Assembly: GCA_963786445.1 (NCBI GenBank)
Contig: CAWAZU010000028.1
Coordinates: forward strand, 186,001-250,000
DNA length: 64,000 nucleotides
From: JAFKFJ01 sp963786445
Lineage (GTDB): Bacteria; Pseudomonadota; Alphaproteobacteria; Acetobacterales; Acetobacteraceae
Reading direction: 5' to 3'
Shown: positions 31,151 through 39,404 of the stretch, in pieces
How the letters are laid out: each line of letters starts with the position of its first letter
Position numbering within the stretch: the first letter of the stretch is position 1
Notes under the pieces: model-generated
Told to the model about the DNA's origin: nothing
Database searches by the model: none
Seen by the model: only the letters and a program-made list of their open reading frames with translations
Translations under genes and position numbers: made by a program

Positions 31151-32073
31151 ATGGCAACTCTGCGCGAATACTTTGACGGCGATTTTAACTACACAGCAAA
31201 GGTGTACCGCAGAGCCACCGGGAGCGGATTTCCATGATGTTGAGACGGTGATCTTTATGACTTCTCGGCACACATAGCGTTTGTCACCTGCTACGTCAGT
31301 GGCAATCAACGTTCACTCGACTATTTTTTCGATCTTCTTGCGAAATTGCAACATGGAAAATCACAATTTCAGCTCGATGGGAAGGTAATGTTGCCATCCG
31401 CGCGCAGTTTTGCGGGCGTGCTGGGGATACGAAACGAAAACCCGTTTGTAATGCAAGCTCAATTCTTTGGCGACCCGGAATGGACCTCCTCGCTAGACAT
31501 CCCGGCATCCACGAGGATCTTTATCTATTCCAAGGTCCTCGCTTAGCGAGGCAGATATACTGCAACTTAAGAAGCGGGGGACGGAACTTGGGCAAAAAAT
31601 TCAGTTCTCGATCTCCTAACCCATGCTGCGGCGAGGTCGCAGTTCGAGAGGCCGTTAGCGTTTATTAGCCAGTGACTCCCGCGACAAGGAGGTTGTCGCA
31701 AAAGCAATCGCTTCGAAGCTGCAAGGAATGCTGTGCCCGGTTTGGTACGACGAGTTTTCTATGAAGGTTGGCGATAGTCTGCGCGAGAGTATAGAGAAGG
31801 GGCTTAAGACTTGTCGTAAATGCGTACTTATATTGAGCAAGAATTTCTTTTCGAACCAAGGTTGGACAAAGAGAGAATTCAATTCGATATTCACGCGAGA
31901 GATACTTGAAGAGACTCGGCTTATCTTACCCGTCTGGTACGGGGTCACATCGAAAGAAGTCTTTGAATACAGTCCGAGTCTTGCTAAATATAAAGGGGAT
32001 TGACTGGAGTATGTTGGGGGAAGACGAAGTATGCAGGCGGCTGGCACAAGCAATTCTCGGCCAGGATGGTTGA
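31151..32073 (+). pseudogene. TIR-domain protein (probable defence-type), multiple frameshifts
   Basis: No long ORF covers this, but the three forward frames join into one protein. From ATG 31151: ATLREYFDGDFNYTAKVY, then DFHDVETVI, then DFSAHIAFVTCYVSGN to PASTRIFIYSKV, then SEADILQLKKRGTELGQKIQF, then RSQFERPLAFIS, then a TIR domain. The TIR part has DSRDKEVVAKAIASKL, VWYDEFSMKVGDSLRESIEKGL (31740 on), CVLILSKNFFSNQGWTKREF and LPVWYGV. It ends IDWSMLGEDEVCRRLAQAILG at a TGA at 32071. At least six shifts occur; eight inserted bases would give about 304 residues. The first 170 residues precede the TIR domain and are of unknown function. The DNA is much less GC-rich than its surroundings. Bacterial TIR proteins are often NAD-degrading anti-phage effectors; that role is inferred. 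Confidence 0.7.
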
Positions 32074-32119
32074 GATACAGCAATGAAAAGGACAGCGACG
32101 CCAGCGCCGGCCACTTCGC

Positions 32120-32706
32120 TCATGCCGGCGCCAGCGACGTCGTCCGATACAGCGCGCGCACCGGCAGCGCGAGGTCGATGCTGGCGAGGTGGACCGTATC
32201 GCCATCGTTGAACACGCGCGGCTGCTCCGGCCAGATCCGGCATCATCGCGCCGGAACAGCTCGACCTCGATGCGGGTGCTGTGACACGACCAGGATTTCG
32301 CGCACGCTCGGCAGCGTCGCGTAGGCCCAGATATTGGCGCGTGTCTCGGCGTAGCTGTTGGGCGAGATGATGTCCGCCAGCAGCACCGGATCGTTCACCG
32401 CGATCCCGTCGCGCGCCGGCATGCCGATCACGCCGAGGTCGGCGATCCGCAGGTTCTGATGGGCCGCGATGCGTGGAATGACACTGAGAAACATGGCGGC
32501 GCGCCAGACGTCGCGCCGCGCGAGATGGTTCCCGATCAGCCGCCCAGTTCCGCCAGCATGGCGCCGTGATCAACGTGGCCGACCGCCATCGCCACCGGCT
32601 CGCCATCGACCAGTTGCCATTGCCGGCCGGAGCGATCGTCCGAGTCCCAGTCCAGAAACTCGGCCACCGTCATCCGCGCCGGCGGGCGATTGAGTGCCAC
32701 TGACAT
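32120..32706 (-). pseudogene. Uma2 family (DUF820, PD-(D/E)XK-like) protein, frameshifted
   Basis: Starting at ATG 32706 the frame reads RPPARMTVAEFLDWDSDD and WQLVDGEPVAMAVG, the usual Uma2 N-terminus. A second frame gives MFLSVIPRIAAHQNLRIADLGVIG and LLADIISPNSYAETRANIWAY, which holds the Asp and Glu positions of the nuclease-like core. Further shifts lead to RIEVELFRRDDAG, then VFNDGDTVHLASIDLALPVRALY and a TGA at 32120. Net shift and length (587 bases) fit two or five inserted bases and a protein of about 193 residues. Uma2 proteins are abundant in cyanobacteria and some alphaproteobacteria; their function is unproven. Confidence 0.7.
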
Positions 32707-32799
32707 GAGGCAAAGATAGCACGAACTGCCCCGCCGCCCAATCCGTCCCTCGAAACGGTCGCGTCGCAGCCCGAAAATCGCCGCCGCCTCTTCGTTTTT

Positions 32800-32920
32800 C
32801 CCTCTCCGCCCGCTCTTGCGGGGGGAGAGGGTCAGGGTGAGGTGGATCTAACCGCCGCTCGGTGCTGCGGCACCGCCCTCCTCACCCTGACCCTCTCCTC
32901 CCGAAGCCGGGAGGAGAGGG
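32800..32920. repeat. Composite palindromic intergenic repeat element
   Basis: Two small hairpins flank a larger one. The left hairpin at 32800-32831 (CCCTCTCC...GGAGAGGG) and the right hairpin at 32891-32920 (CCCTCTCCTCCC/GGGAGGAGAGGG) share sequence. In addition GGAGAGGGTCAGGGTGAGG (32824-32842) is the exact reverse complement of 32880-32898, a 19-bp perfect stem. The motif AGAGGGTCAGGGTGAGG is widespread in intergenic regions of alphaproteobacterial genomes as far as I recall. It could act as a REP-like element or a bidirectional terminator. Confidence 0.7.
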
Positions 32921-33042
32921 AACAAATCCGCGGCTTCTCCGCTATCTTGGCGCCTATGGGGTGCCGCCGCCCGCGAGGACGACCGATCTGTCGCACCGGC
33001 AAGCTTGCCCAGCCCGCCGTCCCTCATGTTAGTGTCCCTGTC

Positions 33043-33642
33043 GTGCAACCCCTCGCTTCCCCCGCCCTGGCCGACCGCTTCGCCCGCGTGCTCGACGGCC
33101 TGTGCCGAGCCATCGCCGCGCGCGGCGCCGGCCTGTGGCTCGCCGGGCCGCTGATGCTCCTGCTCTGGTCGCGGCTGCGCCGCACCGCGGCGCCGCTTCG
33201 CCCGCCTCGCGGAGAAGGTCCGCGCCGGCACGCTGCCGCCGCCGCGCCATCGCCTGCGATCCCCCCGTCCAATCCAGCCCCCGCCCCTCCGTCTGCCGCG
33301 CGGCTTCGCCTGGCTGGTGCGCCGGCTGCCGCAGGCCGCGTCCGCCGCCTCGCAGTTGCAGCACCTGCTCGCCGATCCGGCGATGGCGGAGCTGCTGGCT
33401 GCCGCGCCGCAGGCCGGGCGGCTGCTCCGCCCGCTCTGCCGGATGCTGGGGGTCCGCCCGCCGCCGGCCCGGAGCCTGTCCTCGGGCCGGAAGCAGGCCG
33501 GTCCCGTGGCTCTCCGCCGCCCATCCGGCCGGCGGTCCCGTCATGCCCCGCCGTCCCTCCCCGGCCGCCATCCCGAGCACGGCCGCGGCCCAGCCTCCTC
33601 ACGCCCCCGCTGGCACCGGGCACCCCGCCCGTTCGGGCGTAA
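33043..33642 (+). pseudogene. Hypothetical protein with one N-terminal membrane segment, frameshifted
   Basis: GTG 33043 opens QPLASPALADRFARVLDGLCRAI followed by a hydrophobic segment (GLWLAGPLMLLLWSRL). Removing one base near 33,198 leads into RFARLAEKVRAGTLPPPRHR, then GFAWLVRRLPQAASAASQLQHLLADPAMAELLAAAPQAGRLLRPLCRMLGV. A further shift leads to a Pro/Arg-rich tail, and the true end is unclear (33642 in one frame, 33682 in another). This looks like a conserved hypothetical protein of Acetobacteraceae rather than a random frame, because the hydrophobic and leucine-rich parts are continuous after correction. Function unknown. Confidence 0.5.
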
Positions 33643-33697
33643 CCGCCCTGCGCCCAGGCACGACCTTATTGTTCCGATATAACAACATACTGGACCC

Positions 33698-35440
33698 TCA
33701 GAACCCGCCGCTCCATCCCGGAATGAACGTGTCCGGATGCAGCGGCGGGCGGCGGGGCGGCTTGCTGCCGGGCAGCGGATGCACCGCAAACAGCCGCACC
33801 ACGCATTCCGGCGCCGGTCCGGTCGCCACCTCGCCCATCGGATCGACCACCGCCGCGCTCGGCAGCCGCGCCAGGAACGCGTCGCGCGCGCGGTTGGTGG
33901 CGATGCCGGCATACCAGCCCTCGGCCAGCACCGGCTCGATCACGTAATCCACCTGCGCCGCGTCCTGCAGAATCGGCGCCCAGTCGATCGCGTCGGACGA
34001 ACTGTCGGAGAACTGCACGACATCGAGCGGCACCCCGGCGCGGCGGTAGCCATAGGTCACGTCGTACGGGTTCACCCCCTGCGTCTCGCCGAAAATGCCG
34101 ATGCGCACCGGCCCGTCGCGCGGCGGCGTCAGCCGCGCCAGCACGCGGTAATCGCAGGCGTAGTTCGCCCGCGTGCTGGCATAGGCCAACCCCGACAGCA
34201 GCGGGCCGGCCGCCGGTGCGCCGAACGCGATCGCCCAGGCGGCGCCGAGCTCCGCCGCCGCGCCGAGCAGCACCAGCGCAACGACGGCGCGCGCCAGCGG
34301 CAGCGCCCGGCGCAGCGCCGCCCCGAACCCGATCCCCGCCGCCGTGCCGAGCAGCAGCGTATCCAGCGCCAGATAGCGGTCGGTCTGGTTGCGCGAGAAA
34401 CAATAGGCGGCCAGCGCGGGCAGGCTCGCGACCACGCACAGCGCCGCCAGCACGCGCGCCTCCGGCGCGAGCCGGCGCCAGCACAGCGCCAGCAGCGCCG
34501 CGCCCGCCACCAGCACCAGCGCCCCGGCCGGCCCGAATGCGTCGCCGACCAGCGACTCGACCAGCCGCAGCGCGAACGCCAACCCCCGCTCCGGCCAGAT
34601 CGCGAACCCGAACCCGTCGGCGGTCGCGTGCGCATAGGCGAGGTAGCGCGGCAGGTTCAGCGCATAGGCCGGCCAGGCCACGAACAGCAGCAGCGCGCCG
34701 GGCAGCGCCAGCCGCAGCAGCAGCGCGCCGGCGTCGCGCCGCCGCCACCACAGCCACGCCGCGACGCCCACCCACGGCACCACCATCGTCGGCAAGAACG
34801 TCAGCTTGGTCAGCGTCCCCCAGCCGAGCGCCAGCCCCAGCACGCCGAGTCGCACGACGCCGCGCGCCGACGGCCGCGCCTCGGCCGCGCCCAGTTCCGC
34901 CGCCAGCGCGGCGATCACCACGGCGGCGCAGGGCAGCAGCACCTGCTCGGTCATGAAATTCTGCGCGCCGGAAATGTTCACCGGCGCCAGCGCGTAGGCC
35001 AGCACGGCAACCGCCGCCCCCGCGGCGCCGGCGATCCGGCGCAGTCCGGCGAACAGCACGCCGCCCGTCAGCACGAAGCAGACCGTCGCCGACAGCCGCA
35101 GCGCCGTCAGCGCCGACGGCCAGAACAGCAGCGCCAGCGGCGCCCCGAGCAGCCGCAGCCCCGGCGGCTCGAAACGGTTGAGCAGGAAAAACTGGTCGCG
35201 CGCCTCGCCCCAGTCATGCGCGCGCACCAGCGCCGCATCCGCAATCGCCGCATTGGCGTGGCTCAGATAGTCCCAGCCGGTGATGAGCGGGTTGCGCGCC
35301 AGCCACAGCAGCGCCAGCCCGACCCCGCTCAGCACCGCGGCGGCGGCGGCCACGACGAGCAGCAAACTCGCCCAGCCGGCGCGGCTGCGCGCTTTGGCCG
35401 TCAGGCCGGCGGGCGCGTCGGCGGTCTCGGAGAGGGACAT
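33698..35440 (-). CDS. Polytopic membrane protein, glycosyltransferase family 39-like
   Basis: 580 residues with about eleven to twelve hydrophobic helices and a soluble C-terminal part (about 430-580). The first loop has WDYLSHANAAIADAAL and NRFEPPGLRLLG, similar in layout to the acidic first loop of GT39/ArnT/PMT-type transferases that use polyprenyl-phosphate sugars; SRNQTDRYLALDTLLLG is another candidate conserved loop. The C-terminal domain contains FGETQGVNPYDVTYGYRRAG. I infer a lipid-linked sugar transferase, but donor and acceptor are unknown. It is transcribed divergently from the dha operon. Confidence 0.72.
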   Translation of the reverse strand: MSLSETADAPAGLTAKARSRAGWASLLLVVAAAAAVLSGVGLALLWLARNPLITGWDYLSHANAAIADAALVRAHDWGEARDQFFLLNRFEPPGLRLLGAPLALLFWPSALTALRLSATVCFVLTGGVLFAGLRRIAGAAGAAVAVLAYALAPVNISGAQNFMTEQVLLPCAAVVIAALAAELGAAEARPSARGVVRLGVLGLALGWGTLTKLTFLPTMVVPWVGVAAWLWWRRRDAGALLLRLALPGALLLFVAWPAYALNLPRYLAYAHATADGFGFAIWPERGLAFALRLVESLVGDAFGPAGALVLVAGAALLALCWRRLAPEARVLAALCVVASLPALAAYCFSRNQTDRYLALDTLLLGTAAGIGFGAALRRALPLARAVVALVLLGAAAELGAAWAIAFGAPAAGPLLSGLAYASTRANYACDYRVLARLTPPRDGPVRIGIFGETQGVNPYDVTYGYRRAGVPLDVVQFSDSSSDAIDWAPILQDAAQVDYVIEPVLAEGWYAGIATNRARDAFLARLPSAAVVDPMGEVATGPAPECVVRLFAVHPLPGSKPPRRPPLHPDTFIPGWSGGF

Positions 35441-35612
35441 GCGGGGAACCGCCCAAGTGAACAGCGGCGCACCTTATCCGCGGCGCCCGCCGCCGGCGTT
35501 CCCATCCGGTCCAGCGCCGTTCACGTTCCGGCGCGCCGAAATGGGCTTGTCCGCCGCCGCCCCGATCGGCCACGCTGGCGCAAGCCCGCGGCGAGCAGGG
35601 GAGAACGAGGCC

Positions 35613-36206
35613 GTGCCGATCGACGAGACGCTCCGGCGCCGCCTGATCCGCGCCGTCGCAAAAACCGTGAGCGACCATGCGGACGAACTCACCGCGCTCG
35701 ACCAGGCGATCGGCGACGGCGACCACGGCATCAACATGAAGCGCGGGTTCGACGCCGTGCTGGCCGATCTCGACCGCATCGCCGCCCTGGCGCTGCCGCA
35801 GGCGCTGCATGCGGTCGGCATGGCGCTGGTGATGAAGGTCGGCGGCGCCTCCGGCCCGCTGTTCGGCACGCTGTTCATGCAGCTCGGCAAATCGCTGCCG
35901 GAGCAGCCGACGCTCGCCGAAGCCGCCGACGCCTTTGCCGCCGCGATCGCGGCGGTGAAGGCGCGCGGCAAATCCGATGTCGGCGCGAAAACCATGCTGG
36001 ACGTGCTGGTGCCGGTGCTGGAGGCGCTGCGCGCCGGCGACCCGCCCGCGCATCTGCCGGAGGTGGCCGATGCCGCCGAGGCGGCGACCGCGCCGATGCA
36101 GGCGTTGCGTGGCCGGGCGGCATTTCTCGGCGCGCGCAGCATCGGCCATGTCGATCCCGGCGGCCGGTCGGTCGCCTTGATCGTGCGCGCGGTGTGCGAA
36201 GCATGA
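35613..36206 (+). CDS. dhaL: PTS-dependent dihydroxyacetone kinase, ADP-binding subunit DhaL
   Basis: 197 residues. The Mg-ADP site is visible as LDQAIGDGDHGINMKRG (three acidic residues), followed by GGASGPLFGTLF and GAKTMLDVLVPVLEAL, the helical barrel motifs of DhaL. In this system ADP remains bound and is rephosphorylated by DhaM. GTG 35613 follows GAACGAGG. Its TGA overlaps the ATG of dhaM, and dhaK is the fifth gene of the same operon. Confidence 0.93.
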   Translation: MPIDETLRRRLIRAVAKTVSDHADELTALDQAIGDGDHGINMKRGFDAVLADLDRIAALALPQALHAVGMALVMKVGGASGPLFGTLFMQLGKSLPEQPTLAEAADAFAAAIAAVKARGKSDVGAKTMLDVLVPVLEALRAGDPPAHLPEVADAAEAATAPMQALRGRAAFLGARSIGHVDPGGRSVALIVRAVCEA

Positions 36207-36592
36207 GCGAAAACGTCGGCATCGTGATCGTCTCGCACTCGCCGGACGTGGCGCGCGGGGCGGCGGAGATGGTGCGGCAGATGGTCGGGCCGGAAGTTCC
36301 GCTCGCCTGGTGCGGCGGCGCGCCCGGCGGCGGCCTCGGCACCGATGTCGCGGCGATCATCGCGGCGATCGGCCGCGCCTGGTCGGAGGCCGGAGTGGCC
36401 CTGCTGTTCGACCTCGGCGGGGCCGAGACCAACAGCGAAATGGCCGTCGAACTGCTGCCGGAGGGGCGGCGCGCGCGCGTCGCGATCTGCCAGGCGCCGG
36501 TGGTGGAGGGCGCGGTGGTGGCGGCGGTGGAGGCATCCGGCGGCGCGAAGCTCGCCGAGGTGCGTGCCGCCGCCGAGGCGCTGTCGGCATGA
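36203..36592 (+). CDS. dhaM: Dihydroxyacetone kinase phosphotransferase subunit DhaM (EIIA-Man fold only)
   Basis: 129 residues, a single EIIA-mannose-type domain. NVGIVIVSHSPDVARGAAEM contains the phospho-accepting His12, and GLGTDVAAI and LLFDLGGAETNSEMAVELL complete the fold. In E. coli DhaM is fused to HPr and an EI fragment; here those are separate genes directly downstream. It accepts phosphate from HPr and passes it to ADP on DhaL. ATGA overlaps link it to both neighbours. Confidence 0.93.
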   Translation: MSENVGIVIVSHSPDVARGAAEMVRQMVGPEVPLAWCGGAPGGGLGTDVAAIIAAIGRAWSEAGVALLFDLGGAETNSEMAVELLPEGRRARVAICQAPVVEGAVVAAVEASGGAKLAEVRAAAEALSA

Positions 36593-36864
36593 CCCCGCCC
36601 GCCGCCTCGGTGCCGCTCACCAACAAGACCGGCCTGCACGCCCGGCCGGCGGTGAAGCTGACCAAGCTGGCCAAGACGTTTCCGGTCGCGGTGGAAGTGG
36701 CGCTGGCGCCGGACGGGCCGTGGATCGACGCGAAGAGCGTGGTCAAAGTGATGGCGCTGAAGGCGCCGGCGGGTGCCGTGCTGCATCTGCGCGCCGGCGA
36801 CGCGGCGGCACTGGCGGCACTGGTCGATCTGGTCCGGCGCGACTTTGACGATGGCGCGGGCTGA
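36589..36864 (+). CDS. HPr family phosphocarrier protein
   Basis: 91 residues. The active site is NKTGLHARPA with His17; the segment AKSVVKVMALKAPAG covers the regulatory Ser region of HPr. It probably carries phosphate from the EI encoded next to DhaM encoded before it. ATG 36589 overlaps the dhaM stop, and its own 3' end overlaps the EI gene by 14 bases. The genome may have another HPr for the nitrogen PTS, which cannot be judged here. Confidence 0.93.
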   Translation: MTPPAASVPLTNKTGLHARPAVKLTKLAKTFPVAVEVALAPDGPWIDAKSVVKVMALKAPAGAVLHLRAGDAAALAALVDLVRRDFDDGAG

Positions 36865-38417
36865 GTTTTCCGGCCGGCCGGCCGCACCCGGCACCGCCAT
36901 CGGCCGGCTGGTGCGCCTCGGCGCATCCGCCGTCCAGCCGCGCCGCGCCGGCACGCCCGAGCAGGAGGCGGCGGCGCTGGCGGCCGCGATCGCCGCCGCC
37001 GCCGCCGACCTCGCGGCGCTCGCCGCGCAGGCGGGCAGCGATGCGGCGGGGATCATCGAATTCCAGGTGGCGATGCTGCAGGACGAGGCCCTGCGCGCGC
37101 CCGCGCTCGGCCGCCATCGCCTCCGGCGCGGCGGCGGATGCGGCGTGGGCGGCGGCGCTCGGCGTGCAGGTGGCCGAGTATGAGGCCGCCGAGGACGCCT
37201 ATTTCCGCGCCCGCGGCATCGATCTGCGCGACCTCGCCGAGCGGGTGCTGCGCCATCTCGGCGGCGCGGCGGCAGTGCCTGCGTTGCCGCTGGGGGCGAT
37301 CGTGCTCGCCGACGACCTGACGCCGTCGCTGTTTCTGGAAACCGACTGGCGCGGCGGCGGCATCGCGCTGTCCGCCGGCAGCCCGGCAAGCCACGTCGCC
37401 ATGCTCGCCCGCGCGCGCGGCGTGCCGATGGTGGTCGGGCTGGGGCCGGTCGCGGCCGCGGCGGGCGAGACGGCGGCGCTGGACGGCGCTGCCGGCGTGC
37501 TGCTGCTCGGCCCGGATGACGCCGATCGCGCGCGGTTCGCGACGGCGGCGGCGCCGGATTATTCCGCGCTCCTGCACCGTCCCGCCGCCACCGCGGCCGG
37601 GCGGCGCGTCGGCGTGCTGCTGAACGTCGCCGACCCGCGCGAGCTGGACCGGCTGGACCCGGCGCTGTGCGACGGCATCGGGCTGGTGCGGACCGAACTG
37701 ATGTTCGCCGCCGGCCCGCCGGACGAGGACACGCAGCTCCGCGCCTACCGCCGCATCCTGGAGTGGGCCGGCGACCGGCCGGTGACCATCCGCACGCTGG
37801 ATGCCGGCGGCGACAAGCCGGTCCCCGGCCTGACCATGCCCGGCGAATCCAATCCGTTCCTCGGCCAGCGCGGCCTGCGCCTGTCGCTGGCGCGGCCCGA
37901 TGTGTTCGCGGTGCAACTGCGCGCCCTGGTGCGGGCCGCGGCGCACGGGACGCTGAAAATCATGCTGCCGATGGTGACCGTGCCGGAGGAGTTGCAGGCC
38001 GCCCGTGCCCTGCTCGATCAGGCCGCTTCGGCCGTGGGCGCGGCGGCGCCGCCGCTCGGGATCATGGTCGAAGTGCCGGCGGCGGCGCTGGTGATCGGGC
38101 GGTTCGACGCGGCGTTCTTTTCCATCGGCACCAACGACCTGGTGCAGTACGTCACCGCCAGCGCCCGCGACATCGCCGCGGTGGCGCCGCTCGCCGACCT
38201 GCGCAACCCGGCGGTGCTGCGCCTGATCGCCGAGGTGGCGGCGCACGGCGCGCGGGTCGGGCGGGAGGTCGGCGTGTGCGGCGACGCGGCGGGCGATCCG
38301 GCATTGGTGCCGTTCCTGCTCGATGCCGGCATCGACACCCTGTCGATGGCGCCCAACGCGGTCGGCCCGGTCAAGGCGGCGATCGCCGCCCACGGCGCAG
38401 CCAGGGGGATTAAATGA
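36851..38417 (+). pseudogene. ptsI: PTS enzyme I (phosphoenolpyruvate-protein phosphotransferase), one frameshift
   Basis: ATG 36851 begins RAEFSGRPAAPGTAIGRLVRL, the EI N-terminal helper domain. One inserted C near 37,110 (GGCCGCC for GGCGCC) shifts the frame inside the HPr-binding helical domain, and the rest is continuous. The phospho-His is in GSPASHVAMLAR (codon at 37392). The PEP-binding barrel has GIGLVRTELMF, TIRTLDAGGDKPVPG, the SIGTNDLVQY motif and the catalytic Cys in VGVCGDAAGD. The corrected length is 521 residues, shorter than the usual 570. It starts the PEP to HPr to DhaM to DhaL relay. It overlaps dhaK by ATGA. Confidence 0.9.
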
Positions 38418-39403
38418 AGAAGTTTCTCAATTCGGTCGAAACGATCCTCGCCGACAGCCTGGACGGGCTGGCGGCGGCGCATGCCGACCTCGTTTCGCTC
38501 GGGCCGGGGCGGCAATTCGTCAAGCGGGTTGCATTAAAGCCCGGAAAAGTCGGGCTGCTCTCGGGCGGCGGCTCCGGCCACGAGCCGCTGCATGCCGGGT
38601 TCGTGGGCCACGGCATGCTGGACGCGGCCTGTCCCGGCCAGGTGTTCACCGCGCCCACGCCCGACCAGATGGCGGCGGCGGCGGCGGCGATCGACAGCGG
38701 CGCCGGCGTGCTGTTCATCGTCAAGAACTACGAAGGCGACGTGATGAACTTCGACATGGCGCGCGAGATGTTCGGCGGCCAGGTCGAGACCGTGCTGACC
38801 GACGACGACGTGGCGGTGGAGACCTCCACCTATTCCGCCGGGCGGCGCGGCGTCGCCGGCACGCTGGTGGTGGAGAAAATCGTCGGCGCCGCCGCCGAGC
38901 AGGGCCGCGACCTGCCGGCGCTCGCGGCGCTGGGCGCGCGGGTGAACCGGGCGACGCGGTCGATGGGGGTGGCGCTGACCAGTTGCACCGTCCCCGCCGC
39001 CGGCCGCCCGACGTTTGCCATCGGCGAGGACGAGATCGAGATCGGCGTCGGCATCCACGGCGAGCCGGGACGGCGGCGCGAAAAACTGCGGCCGGCGGAC
39101 GCACTCGCCGCCGAGATGATCGCGGCGATCACTGCCGACCTCGGCGCCGCCGCATCGGGGAACGTGCTGCTGCTGGTCAACGGCTTTGGCGCCACGCCGC
39201 TGATGGAGCTGTACGTGATGTTCCACGCGGCACGGCGCGAACTGGAACGCCGCGGCGCCAAAGTCGCGCGCTCGCTGGTCGGCAACTACGTCACCTCGCT
39301 CGACATGGCCGGCTGCTCGCTGACCGTGACCTGCCTCGACGCCGAGTTGTCGGCGCTGTGGGACGCGCCGGTGCATACGCCGGCGCTGCGCTGGGGAGTG
39401 TGA
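38414..39403 (+). CDS. dhaK: Dihydroxyacetone kinase, substrate-binding subunit DhaK
   Basis: 329 residues. GLLSGGGSGHEPLHAGFVG is the DhaK signature with the His contacting substrate. VKNYEGDVMNFDMA and the loop EIGVGIHGEPGRR carry the histidine that binds dihydroxyacetone as a hemiaminal in this family. It transfers phosphate from DhaL-bound ATP to dihydroxyacetone. ATG 38414 overlaps the EI stop. This last kinase gene is followed 1 base later by a flavin monooxygenase gene, so the operon extends further. Confidence 0.94.
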   Translation: MKKFLNSVETILADSLDGLAAAHADLVSLGPGRQFVKRVALKPGKVGLLSGGGSGHEPLHAGFVGHGMLDAACPGQVFTAPTPDQMAAAAAAIDSGAGVLFIVKNYEGDVMNFDMAREMFGGQVETVLTDDDVAVETSTYSAGRRGVAGTLVVEKIVGAAAEQGRDLPALAALGARVNRATRSMGVALTSCTVPAAGRPTFAIGEDEIEIGVGIHGEPGRRREKLRPADALAAEMIAAITADLGAAASGNVLLLVNGFGATPLMELYVMFHAARRELERRGAKVARSLVGNYVTSLDMAGCSLTVTCLDAELSALWDAPVHTPALRWGV

Positions 39404-39404
39404 G

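Noticed and set aside
33737..36592. Long plus-strand frame of 951 codons ending in dhaM
   Set aside because: Only the final 129 codons from ATG 36203 are real; the earlier part is antisense to the GT39-like gene and out of frame with dhaL.
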